The notes: a model not told the origin generated them from the sequence alone. Shown: positions 6,596-15,582, counted from the first letter of the stretch. The stretch is DNA of 18,233 bases from Moraxellaceae bacterium AER2_44_116 (GCA_006546595.1 VIAD01000024.1:1944-20176), one strand, 5' to 3'. A program made the numbers and translations.

Positions 6596-9500
6596 TTAAT
6601 CATCGCCTGTATCTAAGCCTACAATCTTTTTAAGGGCTGCACCCAATTTGCCGTAGTTTACTTTTACGCCATCATCAAGGTCTATGGCGATTTGTTGAGT
6701 GGCGAGTGGGTACAGTATGTCACTTTCGTAGTCGTCGAGTTCGGTTAGCACTTTTTTAAGGGCTTCGAGGTCTTTTACGGCTTTGGTTTTGTCGCTTTGG
6801 CTGGCCGAGTCGCTAATGCTGAGTTGTTCTAAGTGAGCTTTATGGCCAACAAGTTTGGTTCTAAATTCGCGTAAGTAGCTGTTTAGTACCACGCTGACGG
6901 TATCTGTTTGATAACGGTGGACATAAATCAGGGCATTAAAGCTGCCTTTAGGACTGCTAAATAACCAATAAATAGGCCGTTTTTTATAGCGTCTTACATG
7001 GTCGTTATAAAAGTCTTTTAAGAAGTAGTCGCGGATGGTTTGCGCTTTGCCTTTTTTGCCTAGTGCTTCTTGTATAAAGTTGATGTTTTCTTCAAAGCTG
7101 TCTTTGCCAAAACTGACTTTTAGAAACTCCTTAAAGCGTTCGGTGATGTCGTCGCTAAACCAGTCTTTATCTAAAATGGGGATGACGTTATCTTCGTCGG
7201 GCATAAAACGCGGTTGGGTAATTTGCTGTAAATAATCGGCAAGGGTTTGGCCTTGATTGGCTAACACTAAGCCTTCTTTGTCTAAACTGTAGCGGCCAAA
7301 CATACAACCGACGGCATAAGAAATAAATTCTTTGATGGTGTCGGTAAGGAGCTTCTCTTCCAACTCGCTAGTGGTTTTATCTCCGCCATAACGGTAATGA
7401 GGGTTACAGGTGAGCGTGATTTCTTTTAACGGTACATCGGGCGTGAGTTCGTCTTGTAGGCCGTAGGCTTCGATAAAAATACGGTTGTTTTCTTCTTCCA
7501 GCTCTTTCATTTGATGGGTGATGGTTTGCCAATGGCTGCGGAGTTGGCTGTAAGTGGCTTGGATGGTGGGTTGATGGTAATTGCTTTGTAGTAGGGGGAG
7601 GGTGGTGAAGTCCCATGAGGTTTCGTAGGAGTTCCAGTCGGATTTTGATAGGTGTATCAGACTATCAAAATAATAATCATCTACTTTTGATAAAAATGGA
7701 AATGAGCGTAGGTTACCAACTTTGAAATGTAATGTTGGGTTCAAAATAGGTGATAAGTATTTGATTATAGATGAGTTTAGGTATAGCAACGAGCTTTTAT
7801 GTAACGTTTTATCTATGACGAATCCCGAAGGGCTAACACTATCAAACTTATGTCCTTTGGGTTTCAGTCTTGCCGAAAAGACTGATGATGTAATATCCGA
7901 CCATGTAAAGCCATCAACTTCAAAAATTTTCGCTCCTTGAATTCCAGAATTAGGCAAACTGCGAATTTCTTCCCCATCGCCATCCCAATATACAACGAAC
8001 TCAAGATTTCCAAACCATTTTCTAAATGACCCACCTTTATGATGAATATGCCACTTATCACCATCTATAATATTCGTATCCTTTTGATTTGGTTCAAACC
8101 AATACCTAAGATATTTATTATTGTCAGATGTTTTGATTCCTTCAGAAGCAACAATCTGTCCACCCAAGAAAGCATCATTTTTATAAATTCTAAGCACTTT
8201 CTCACTTACCCAATACGCAATTGGACTGTTCGGAATGCTTTTAAAATCCAATGCACAAGCCCGATGAAACCAACCGCAGTTAGGATTTTTAATTGCTTCT
8301 AAAGTTTTAGGTGCTTGATTTTCTGAACCCTTAAAATCAGAAAGTCGTACATATCCACCCTTAAAGTTCGAGTCACTTACATTTTTAACCGTGAATGTAG
8401 AAACAGGAATACACGCAGGGGCAAAAGCATTGTATTCAAGCTGAATTAAGCTCGTTATCGTAGTATTTGTTAAAATGAACTCTCTTAACTTCTCATAAGA
8501 AGAAATAAACATCCAAACATAAGGCGTTACGAATCCCATTTCACCTTTTGGCATCGTCAACGTAGTGTTTCTAACCATAAACGCCGAAAACAAATCGGAC
8601 TTCACATCGGCATATTCATCTTTCAAAAACGCAGCCATCCGCCCATTCATCCCTTTACCACCCATATACGGCGGATTAGCCACCACCACCTGATAACGCT
8701 GCTGCAAATACTCCGCTTGCTCCAACACCCGCAACACATCCTCATGCACATGCTCTAACAACAAATGACCATCAACCCCATTTTGCTGTAAAGTCGTGCG
8801 TAACACCGTGTCCTTTAACACCACAGGTCGAATTAACGAACCAAAATTATCCGCCTCCTCAAACTGAGTAAATAAGGTTTTTATCTCATCGGTAAATAAC
8901 GCCTTGCCTTGTAAATCCATGTATTGCTCAAGCTCTCGTGGCTCAAACGTGACAGGCTGCAAATGGCAAATATTGGGCAGCGTTTTTGTCGCTTTCGCTA
9001 AAAAGCGCGATTGTTTAGCGCGTGCCTTCATCGTTAACGCAAACGCCGCTAAAGCTGCCGCACGTTCATCAATCTCAATCCCATACAAATTATGGCTTAA
9101 AATAAGCGAGGGAATTTGACTCGGCTCGTATAACGCCTCTTCATAAATCGCATACAGCAAATCAAAGGCGTAAGTCAGCATGTGTCCCGAACCACAAGCA
9201 GGGTCACACACTTTTAACTCTTCGGGCAAGGTAACGACTAAAAAGTCGGTTTCGGGCTGCGTAGGCGCAATGTAGTACGGCATTTTTTCGGCCAGTTTCG
9301 ATTGCGGATGGTTAAGCAACCACAAACGGCCTAACGAGTTTTCTACCAAATAACGCACAATCCAATGCGGTGTAAATAACTGAGTTGCCGCAGGAATATC
9401 ACTCGCCTCAATTTTTTTGTTTTTCTTGAGTGCATCAAAAACTTGGTCTTTTTTCTCTGAAATATAAAACTGATACAACCAACCAATCACCTCTACATCC

Positions 9501-10078
9501 TGACAGGCTTCGGCAGTCATCGCCTCACGGGTTGCCGTTAATATCGAATTGCTTGATAACAAATCATCGGGCATCAGTAATTCGGTGTAGTCGGCAATGC
9601 GCTCAAACATAAAAGGCATGGCTGGCTGCCAGTAATTACAGGCAGCCACCAACAATAACCGATAGGCTTCTTGCTCTGGCGTATGACTAGGCAGGCGACC
9701 TTCAAGCAAAGCATAGATTTTTTGCTGTACGGCTTGTTGCGACACAATACGCTCGTCAATATGCCCCATTTTGGCTTCGGCAAGGATTTCTGGCTGGGTT
9801 TGCTCGTCAAGCGGCGACACCATGCGAATGCTGTTATAACCATTGACATCCATAAAGCGTAACGCACAAAAACGGTTAAACCATGTGTAAGCCACTTTTT
9901 CGATAATGGCGTGTTGACCGTGTTCTTTAATTTCTTTTTCTAATTCGGCTAAGGCTTGCGGAGCTTCACGACGCGCTGCACTTTGCGGCATAAGTACCAA
10001 GTTGACACGGGCGGCCACTTGTTCGGTTAAGGTACGGCGAGCAGCTTGAGCAAAGCGTTTTAAGACGGTTGTTTCCAT
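6596..10078 (-). CDS. pglX: BREX type 1 adenine-specific DNA methyltransferase PglX
   Basis: 1160 aa, normal for BREX-1 PglX. It uses S-adenosylmethionine to methylate adenine in a specific non-palindromic site; this marks host DNA, and the protein is also needed for defence. Motifs: DPACGSGH (motif I) at 292-299, GIEID at 333-337, and VVANPPYMGG (motif IV, NPPY) at 465-474. An N-terminal helical region precedes the methyltransferase core, and a variable target-recognition region follows, ending with a conserved helical C-terminus. The stretch coding roughly residues 507-820 (about 7620-8560) is visibly more AT-rich than the flanks, as expected for an exchanged specificity cassette. ATG at 10078, with only a weak purine-rich leader (GAAGAA). 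The gene is intact, without phase-variable tracts that I noticed. The target site cannot be read from the sequence. Confidence 0.96.
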   Translation of the reverse strand: METTVLKRFAQAARRTLTEQVAARVNLVLMPQSAARREAPQALAELEKEIKEHGQHAIIEKVAYTWFNRFCALRFMDVNGYNSIRMVSPLDEQTQPEILAEAKMGHIDERIVSQQAVQQKIYALLEGRLPSHTPEQEAYRLLLVAACNYWQPAMPFMFERIADYTELLMPDDLLSSNSILTATREAMTAEACQDVEVIGWLYQFYISEKKDQVFDALKKNKKIEASDIPAATQLFTPHWIVRYLVENSLGRLWLLNHPQSKLAEKMPYYIAPTQPETDFLVVTLPEELKVCDPACGSGHMLTYAFDLLYAIYEEALYEPSQIPSLILSHNLYGIEIDERAAALAAFALTMKARAKQSRFLAKATKTLPNICHLQPVTFEPRELEQYMDLQGKALFTDEIKTLFTQFEEADNFGSLIRPVVLKDTVLRTTLQQNGVDGHLLLEHVHEDVLRVLEQAEYLQQRYQVVVANPPYMGGKGMNGRMAAFLKDEYADVKSDLFSAFMVRNTTLTMPKGEMGFVTPYVWMFISSYEKLREFILTNTTITSLIQLEYNAFAPACIPVSTFTVKNVSDSNFKGGYVRLSDFKGSENQAPKTLEAIKNPNCGWFHRACALDFKSIPNSPIAYWVSEKVLRIYKNDAFLGGQIVASEGIKTSDNNKYLRYWFEPNQKDTNIIDGDKWHIHHKGGSFRKWFGNLEFVVYWDGDGEEIRSLPNSGIQGAKIFEVDGFTWSDITSSVFSARLKPKGHKFDSVSPSGFVIDKTLHKSSLLYLNSSIIKYLSPILNPTLHFKVGNLRSFPFLSKVDDYYFDSLIHLSKSDWNSYETSWDFTTLPLLQSNYHQPTIQATYSQLRSHWQTITHQMKELEEENNRIFIEAYGLQDELTPDVPLKEITLTCNPHYRYGGDKTTSELEEKLLTDTIKEFISYAVGCMFGRYSLDKEGLVLANQGQTLADYLQQITQPRFMPDEDNVIPILDKDWFSDDITERFKEFLKVSFGKDSFEENINFIQEALGKKGKAQTIRDYFLKDFYNDHVRRYKKRPIYWLFSSPKGSFNALIYVHRYQTDTVSVVLNSYLREFRTKLVGHKAHLEQLSISDSASQSDKTKAVKDLEALKKVLTELDDYESDILYPLATQQIAIDLDDGVKVNYGKLGAALKKIVGLDTGDD

Positions 10079-10142
10079 GAGATTCTTCTATCAATAAGGT
10101 GTTTAAAGCGTTAATTTTTTATGTAAAAAGTCAGTGTATTAA

Positions 10143-10200
10143 AACCTCACCTTCACGTTACACCACTGAGAGAGGGCAGTGCATAGCGTGGGGTGAGGGT
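10143..10200. repeat. Long imperfect palindrome between brxC and pglX
   Basis: The only sizeable gap inside the operon (10079-10208). Nested complementary arms on the plus strand: cctcacc at 10145-10151 with ggtgagg at 10192-10198; cacg at 10154-10157 with cgtg at 10187-10190; cactg at 10164-10168 with cagtg at 10177-10181, closing an 8-nt loop. In RNA this would form a hairpin almost 60 nt long. It resembles the REP-like or MITE-like intergenic palindromes of gammaproteobacteria (CCCTCACC-type ends). It has no terminator-like U tract in the direction of the operon, so it is more likely a mobile palindrome or an mRNA processing or stability element than a stop signal. Confidence 0.6.
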
Positions 10201-10208
10201 ATTTGGAT

Positions 10209-13200
10209 TTACAAGTTAATCCGTTTACCTGTGTTAATTTCGTTTAGTAAGGCTTCGCGCATCGCTTTCAGGTAGTGGTCAACATCGCTTTCATCCACCA
10301 ACCATGCTTTTGTAAAGTTCACTTTAATATCCCGACTGGCAACCGATGGTTTGACATAAACGGCTTTATTGTCGGCTACTTTATTATCAACAACAGGCCG
10401 AACAGCTTTATTGTCTGTTATAGGCTCTACAGGTATAGGTTTTGGCGTAGGTTGAGGCTGTAACCAGTCATGCAGCTTATCCGCTAACTGAGCAAAGGTC
10501 TTTTCTTCAAAGGTACGGCAATTATCACGAATCACGGCTATCAACTGTTGCTGACCTAATTGCTTGACGCTTTGCTCAAAGGCTTGCATGAGTTCTTGCT
10601 GTTGAGCGTTGTTGAGCTGGGCAAACTCAGGCGACTGACGCAATTTTTGGGCAAGCTGTTCTATTTTAGCAACGGCTTGCTCAAGTTCTTGCGTGTGCAA
10701 TTGCTTAAGTTTGGTTTTGAGGGCATCAAGCTGTTGGCTAATAAGCTGTATTTTATTGCCTTGATAAATACGGGCATCGGCTAAGGCGAGTTTAATGGCC
10801 TGTACTTCGGTGGAGTCTAGGGCGTTTAAATTAGCGTTTTGCTCGGATAAAAAGACGTTTCCTTGGTCATACAGGCTTTTAGCTGCGCCATTCATAAAAC
10901 GTAATACTGGCGCGGTAATGTTTTCTTTTAGCTCGTATAACGCTTCTTCTTGCTTGGGTAGCTCGGTAAAAAACCATGCGCTTTGTTGCTGGCTAATAGG
11001 TTTAATTTTTTCTAAGACGGCACTGACGGTTGCTAAAAAGGGATAGTGGGCTTTTTGGCTATGCAGTTTGTCTAAGTCAAAAAACAGGGATTTAAAGGCA
11101 TCGGCGGTTTCTTTGGCTAAGAGCTTGGCTTCACTGGCAGGGGCAGGCTTATCAAAAAAGTCGTTATAAAAGTCTTTGAGTGCGCGAATTTGTGAGGGGC
11201 TAAATTCAATTTGGGGGTCAATGATGACGTTGTTTTGGCTTTGGCTATTGCGTAAGGCGCGTTCGATAGCGGCATCTTCGAGCAGGTTGCCATCGCTTCG
11301 CAGCTCTATTTTGCCACGAGCCGCTAACAAGGCAAGGTTGCATAAAATTGCCGCGTAGTACCAGCCATAGCTTTTACGCTCAAACTTATCAATCACCCCT
11401 TTAATGGTGGTGCGTCCGCCACTGCGTTGATTAGCTTTGATAAAGGCTAAAATTTCTTGTTCGGCTTCGGTTAAGGGTGCAACATCGTTAGCCAACAAGC
11501 CGTCTTTGGCTTGGTTGAGGTATTTGCCAATATCGTTTTCGCTGTAGTTGATGCTACGCAACATACTGAGATTGGTATAAGTGTATTCAATCAGTTGATG
11601 AAAGCCCGATATGATGCGGCTTTGACCATCCGTTGAGCTAATGTCGATATCTCCGCCATTGATAACCAAGCTGGACTCACCGACTAAACGCTGTACCCGT
11701 TGCGAGATCTCGGCTAAACGCTCTTGGTTTTGCAGGGCTTTGCTGCCTAAAATTTGTTGAATGCCGTCTTTTTGCACTAAAGACGTATTTTGACGAACGT
11801 ACTTTTCGGTACGTTTATACATGAGTAAATCATTCATCAAACGGGCATCGGCAGGCATTATCACGCGCAGCTCGTTATAGCCCATACTTTGCATCCGCAG
11901 AGCGGTGTGATTCGAGGCATCATCATTAAAAGGGCTGATAACGTGAATGATTAGCTCATATTCTCGGCCATACAAACGACCGTCCATTTTGCGTGTAAAC
12001 GGATAATCTTGTTGGTTGCTATAGCGAATTTTGGTTTGCTTGATAATTTGGTCAAAGACGATTTTTTGCAGCTCGCCCACCACGTCATTGATGTCAACAT
12101 CGGTGTTTTTGATTTCTGTCTCAACGTCTTTTTCGGTATCGGTTAAATACTCGTAAAACTCACCATGACGCTGAATATAGGTTTGTTGTTCTAGCAAGTT
12201 TAAGGCGTGTTCCAGACGTTGCCGATGGCTGGTAATGTCTTGGTTAAACTCTTCCAGCATTAACACACTGAGATTGCGTAAGGTGGATTTAAAGTCTTTA
12301 ACGTATTTGACCAAAAATAAGGTTTTTAACACTTTTACCGCGAATGGATCGCCAAGGTGTTGTTCGGCTTGCAAAATTGCCCGTTGAATGTTGGATTTAA
12401 GCGCGGTGCGAATGCCTTCAAACATCAAGTCAAAGGTTGCTAAACGGCCAACAGGGTAGTCGGCAATCGCCATAGCCACTTGTCTAAACACACCCAGCAT
12501 CGAGCGTTCACCCACCGAGCTGTGTTTACCTTCAAAGGCATTATTAGCAGATAGTTGCTGAATAGCCGCTTGAAAGAGGGCGAATTGATAGGGAATAAAG
12601 GGATAGCTATAGATAAAGTGTTCGCTGTCTTTGAAGTTGCGATAGGCTTTACCACCGTCGGCAAAATCAAAGAGCGTTTTAAAATTATTGACTTGCTGTT
12701 GATAGACGGTTGCTAGTAATGCTTGTCCTTCGGGCTTTTTGGCTAATAAGCGTTTTTGAATGACTTCGGCAACATCGGTACTGGTCAGCTTCATACGGTT
12801 AGCAAAACGCGCTTGCACCCGTGAAAAGTCATTGCCTTGTTGCTTACTCATTTCACCAATCACCGACTCAATGTTTTCTTGAGCAGTGACAATCACCCAT
12901 GCGCGGCCATTGCACTTGGTCGCCAAACTCTCAGCAATGGTTTGTAGGTTGGTCATCAACTTGACGTTATCGGCAATGTATTGGCCGACTTCATCGACAA
13001 AGAAATTGAGCCTAAAGTTCTTTTCTTGTTTACTGAGCCATTGATTAACTTGATTAGCAAAATCTTCAATCGAGACCCGATGTTGAGCGCGGTACTTATC
13101 TAAAATGCCAAGGGCATCATTTTCGGCCTGACCTGTCACTTGAGCATAGGCTTTAGCAATATTGCGCGATTCGAGAAGGGATTGTTCACGACCCCGTTCC

Positions 13201-13787
13201 CACGCTGTACCTGTCAGTTGCTCAAAGGCCGTTTTAAAGGCTTGGTACTGACCACGCTCATCCAGTTCACGTTCATATTGGGCAATGTAGGCTTGTTTGC
13301 CATAGTAACCACACATCTCATCAAAAACTTTAACAAACACTGAGAGGAGGGCATCTATCTGGGTTTTGCTAATGACATCGGCTTTTTGGTCAATGTTAAA
13401 TAAAATGCTTTTAGACGGAATGGCCACCGCTTTTTTCAGATTGGCTTCTAAAATCGCATCGCTTTTATCTTGTTCTCGGCATTTCGGTAAGAAAAAATCG
13501 AGGGTAGGAATGCCATTCACCACACGGTTTTCCAGTAAAAATGCCAACATTTTTAATAAGTGCGATTTACCCGACCCGAAGAAACCCGATACCCATACGC
13601 CATTCGCGCCGTGATAATTACCATAAGCCACTAAAAACTCATTGAGGCGTTGGGCGACTTCGTTGGTTAGCACATATTCTTCCAGTTCAAGGCGTAAACT
13701 GGCTTGGTCATCGGCTTTAATTACGCCATCAATCGGGCGATCTACAGGCTTTAAAAAAATATCTTTTAATAATTGAGTATTGTCCAT
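10209..13787 (-). CDS. brxC: BREX type 1 P-loop ATPase BrxC
   Basis: 1192 aa, standard for BrxC (formerly PglY-like). N-terminal P-loop ATPase: Walker A GFFGSGKSH at 68-76, Walker B NFFVDEVGQY at 261-270, and sensor-like VIVTAQENI at 298-306. A long helical middle and C-terminal region follows, with Gln/Leu-rich probable coiled coil around 1000-1090. A Pro/Val/Lys linker at about 1109-1148 contains Asp-Asn-Lys-Ala/Val repeats and separates a short, conserved-looking C-terminal tail. BrxC is an essential core ATPase of BREX; its exact mechanism is not settled. ATG at 13787, 33 nt after the brxB stop, with no clear ribosome site. The gene is intact. Confidence 0.96.
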   Translation of the reverse strand: MDNTQLLKDIFLKPVDRPIDGVIKADDQASLRLELEEYVLTNEVAQRLNEFLVAYGNYHGANGVWVSGFFGSGKSHLLKMLAFLLENRVVNGIPTLDFFLPKCREQDKSDAILEANLKKAVAIPSKSILFNIDQKADVISKTQIDALLSVFVKVFDEMCGYYGKQAYIAQYERELDERGQYQAFKTAFEQLTGTAWERGREQSLLESRNIAKAYAQVTGQAENDALGILDKYRAQHRVSIEDFANQVNQWLSKQEKNFRLNFFVDEVGQYIADNVKLMTNLQTIAESLATKCNGRAWVIVTAQENIESVIGEMSKQQGNDFSRVQARFANRMKLTSTDVAEVIQKRLLAKKPEGQALLATVYQQQVNNFKTLFDFADGGKAYRNFKDSEHFIYSYPFIPYQFALFQAAIQQLSANNAFEGKHSSVGERSMLGVFRQVAMAIADYPVGRLATFDLMFEGIRTALKSNIQRAILQAEQHLGDPFAVKVLKTLFLVKYVKDFKSTLRNLSVLMLEEFNQDITSHRQRLEHALNLLEQQTYIQRHGEFYEYLTDTEKDVETEIKNTDVDINDVVGELQKIVFDQIIKQTKIRYSNQQDYPFTRKMDGRLYGREYELIIHVISPFNDDASNHTALRMQSMGYNELRVIMPADARLMNDLLMYKRTEKYVRQNTSLVQKDGIQQILGSKALQNQERLAEISQRVQRLVGESSLVINGGDIDISSTDGQSRIISGFHQLIEYTYTNLSMLRSINYSENDIGKYLNQAKDGLLANDVAPLTEAEQEILAFIKANQRSGGRTTIKGVIDKFERKSYGWYYAAILCNLALLAARGKIELRSDGNLLEDAAIERALRNSQSQNNVIIDPQIEFSPSQIRALKDFYNDFFDKPAPASEAKLLAKETADAFKSLFFDLDKLHSQKAHYPFLATVSAVLEKIKPISQQQSAWFFTELPKQEEALYELKENITAPVLRFMNGAAKSLYDQGNVFLSEQNANLNALDSTEVQAIKLALADARIYQGNKIQLISQQLDALKTKLKQLHTQELEQAVAKIEQLAQKLRQSPEFAQLNNAQQQELMQAFEQSVKQLGQQQLIAVIRDNCRTFEEKTFAQLADKLHDWLQPQPTPKPIPVEPITDNKAVRPVVDNKVADNKAVYVKPSVASRDIKVNFTKAWLVDESDVDHYLKAMREALLNEINTGKRINL

Positions 13788-13820
13788 AAAAGTATTAACT
13801 CTACATCTAAAATACGTTGT

Positions 13821-14414
13821 TTAAATTTGATAATCGTCGATGTTGAAGGCGCGATAATATTTATCGTCTTGGAGTCGTCCAAACAACACGAGAGCCGCAC
13901 CACTGGCTAAAGAATGGGTATAGCCACCCGAAAAAAACATCACCGTTGGTTTGTCTTTGGCTTCTTTTTGCAGATTGTTTAATACATTGTGCGATCGTAT
14001 ATACGGGAAGACTTCACCAACGCCCGTGATAAATAACACATCATGCTGTACTGCGCCAAGACGTTGAGCAATTTCGGGCATTAAATGCTCTTCGGGGTCG
14101 AGAATATTTTGTAATAGCTCTTTTAGGGCATCTTTGGCGAGGGTTGGCTCTAGCTCTAAAATACGATCCCACAAGCCTCGTGCTTTAATCAAATCAATGG
14201 CTAAATCATAGAGGTTAATCTCTAAGGCTTTGACTCCGAGCTGTTCCAACTTGTTGATGAGCTGGTGCTGTAGTTTCCCCATTGCGACAGCATCACTTGG
14301 CTTAAAGGGGCAAATGAAGAAGGGGACTTCGTTACCTAAGCCTTGCATTTGCAAAAAGCGGTCGCTGCTAATAACAGCCAGTAGGTGTTCATACCGTGAG
14401 GCTATGCTAACCAT
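13821..14414 (-). CDS. brxB: BREX protein BrxB (DUF1788)
   Basis: 197 aa, full length for BrxB. The sequence follows the DUF1788 pattern: an N-terminal RYEHLL helix, a PFFICPFKP strand near residues 30-38, EINLYDLAIDL, a central HDVLFITGVGEVFPYIRSH segment, and TVMFFSGGYT near the C-terminus. BrxB is a core BREX component whose biochemical role is not established; it probably acts as a scaffold with BrxC, PglX and PglZ. The ATG overlaps the brxA stop by 13 nt, which implies translational coupling. The only possible ribosome site is a weak GGGA about 9 nt upstream. Confidence 0.94.
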   Translation of the reverse strand: MVSIASRYEHLLAVISSDRFLQMQGLGNEVPFFICPFKPSDAVAMGKLQHQLINKLEQLGVKALEINLYDLAIDLIKARGLWDRILELEPTLAKDALKELLQNILDPEEHLMPEIAQRLGAVQHDVLFITGVGEVFPYIRSHNVLNNLQKEAKDKPTVMFFSGGYTHSLASGAALVLFGRLQDDKYYRAFNIDDYQI

Positions 14415-15019
14415 GTTTGTATGTCCCTGTGAAAAATCGGAAATATTTCAAAAGCGGATGTATGGCGTTTACTGAGTAAAGTCGCTAACGGAGGCGATAG
14501 TAAAACGCTTTGTAAGGTATTTTGAGGCGACAATAGGCCACTCTCTTTGAGCATTTTAAACAAATTTAAGCGTAAGCGAAGCCGTGTTGAGTCAGTGATG
14601 TGAGTGAGTTCGTCATGCCAGAGGGTTTTCTGGTTAAAAAATATATCAAAATCGTCGTAGCTGATTTGTGGCTTTAACTGAATAAAGTATTCATTGACCA
14701 CTTCAACCGCAAAGTCACGAATAAACGAGTAGTCCAAACAGGCGGCTAACCACAGTAAATAACCACGCTCTAAGGGCGTAGCGTCAACCAAATAACTCAA
14801 TTCGTCATGGCTTAGGCATTTAAGCCGCTTAATCACACTCGCTGAAACCTTACGCGCCGAAATAAGAGTACGTTGCTGTAATAAGTTATGAGTACGAACT
14901 TCATCACGCACTAATTGCCAGTCGGCCAGTTTTAAATATAGCTCGGCAAAAATCACCGATTCTTTGATAAATAAACTACCCGTTGTAAACGACAGACTGT
15001 ATTTTTTAGGGCTATTCAT
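14402..15019 (-). CDS. brxA: BREX protein BrxA (DUF1819)
   Basis: First gene of the operon, 205 aa from the ATG at 15019. A TTG five codons further upstream (15034) is possible, but family members begin shortly before the conserved Y-S-L-S-F-T-x-G-S-L-F segment, and neither start has a clear ribosome site, so I prefer the ATG. The protein fits DUF1819: an N-terminal TTGSLFIKES, a central LLWLAACLDYSFIRDF helix, a TRLRLRLNLFKML segment and a C-terminal half of short helices. BrxA homologues are small DNA-binding-like proteins; some are dispensable for restriction. The upstream region holds a candidate promoter and an inverted repeat and then runs into an IS fragment. Confidence 0.93.
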   Translation of the reverse strand: MNSPKKYSLSFTTGSLFIKESVIFAELYLKLADWQLVRDEVRTHNLLQQRTLISARKVSASVIKRLKCLSHDELSYLVDATPLERGYLLWLAACLDYSFIRDFAVEVVNEYFIQLKPQISYDDFDIFFNQKTLWHDELTHITDSTRLRLRLNLFKMLKESGLLSPQNTLQSVLLSPPLATLLSKRHTSAFEIFPIFHRDIQTWLA

Positions 15020-15057
15020 GGCAAAAATTCGCAAATGGCTGTGATTTTATGGGGGTT

Positions 15058-15066
15058 ATTAGACCA
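15058..15066 (-). promoter_or_regulatory. Candidate extended -10 element for the BREX operon
   Basis: The minus strand reads TGGTCTAAT: an extended -10 (TG-N) with TCTAAT, one mismatch from TATAAT. A start site around 15051 would leave a leader of about 32 nt to brxA. The best -35 match (CAAACA, 18-nt spacer) is poor. I saw no better promoter in the leader. The call is tentative. Confidence 0.3.
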
Positions 15067-15132
15067 TAAATGCAGAAGGTATGTTTGAGCATCGTTTTTA
15101 ATGAAGAGAAAGAAGTTGCGCGTTGGCGTTGA

Positions 15133-15153
15133 AAACGTCACATAATGACGTTT
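15133..15153. promoter_or_regulatory. Perfect 8-bp inverted repeat upstream of brxA, possible operator
   Basis: Arms aaacgtca at 15133-15140 and tgacgttt at 15146-15153 are exact complements around a 5-nt spacer. The site lies about 115 bp upstream of the brxA start and about 70 bp upstream of the candidate -10. A short dyad of this kind fits a dimeric regulator. BREX operons are often controlled by a WYL-type regulator (BrxR) encoded upstream, but no such gene is present in this window, so the binding protein is unknown. Confidence 0.45.
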
Positions 15154-15209
15154 GATGTGTTTTTATGCTTTTTATTGGCTTTGTTGCACATATTTAGTGA
15201 TTCTGTAAA

Positions 15210-15227
15210 ACGTCGTGATGACGACGT
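15210..15227. repeat. Palindrome over the start codon of the IS903-type transposase
   Basis: Arms acgtcgt at 15210-15216 and acgacgt at 15221-15227 pair exactly around gatg, and the ATG at 15218 is within the loop. In mRNA it could hide the start codon. It shares the aaaacgtc...gacg layout of the inverted repeat at 15133-15153, but it lies inside the IS, so the likeness may be chance. Confidence 0.45.
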
Positions 15228-15582
15228 ATAGCCCAGCGAAATATCGCACTACCAATTGGCCAACCTACATTCAGCCTTGAAATCTCGCAGCTCACTGATG
15301 CTTTGGATAGACAAAGAGATGTCGTTGTAGGGTGAAGCAGCAGGAAAACGATGCCGTATCATGACGTTTAGTGATGCCGCCATTCAATTTTTCCTGACTA
15401 TCAAGGGATTGTTTAGTATTCCCTTACGGCAAACTACAGGGGTTGTTGAAAGTCTGCTGCGCCTAGCAGGTTTAACATGGCCTGTTCCTGATTACAGCAC
15501 ACTGTGCCGTCACCAAAAAGCCATCACCGTTGATATTCCTTATCGCCCTAGCGAAAAAGGCTTGCATTTATTGGTGGATAGC
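15218..15582 (+). pseudogene. IS903-type transposase remnant, frameshifted, with premature stop and 3' truncation
   Basis: Starting at ATG 15218 the frame gives MTTYSPAKYRTTNWPTY, the typical beginning of this DDE transposase family. A one-base deletion near 15269 then shifts the frame. The sequence resumes as SALKSRSSLMLWIDKEMSL, hits an in-frame TAG at 15328-15330, and continues through TFSDAAIQFFLTIKGLF and TTGVVESLLRLAGLTW to HLLVDS. It ends right after the first catalytic aspartate of the DDE triad (LVDS). The ATG at 15361 is internal, not a real start. The gene cannot make a working transposase. Confidence 0.85.

Larger units (their letters stand above)
15177..15582 (+). mobile_element. 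Truncated IS5-family (IS903-type) element, left end only
   Basis: The left end ggctttgttgcac at 15177 matches the GGCTTTGTTG-type terminal repeats of the IS903 group. A transposase reading frame begins 41 bp inside. The element stops being recognisable at about 15580-15584, where the sequence switches to VCBS-protein coding sequence. The right half and right inverted repeat are missing, and I found no matching inverted end elsewhere in the window. The left end lies about 158 bp upstream of brxA, so the element may have removed whatever once preceded the BREX operon. Confidence 0.75.

Noticed and set aside
15020..15034. TTG start for brxA at 15034
   Set aside because: Possible, but the ATG five codons later sits at the expected distance before the conserved DUF1819 N-terminus. 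Neither has a good ribosome site, so ATG is the simpler choice.
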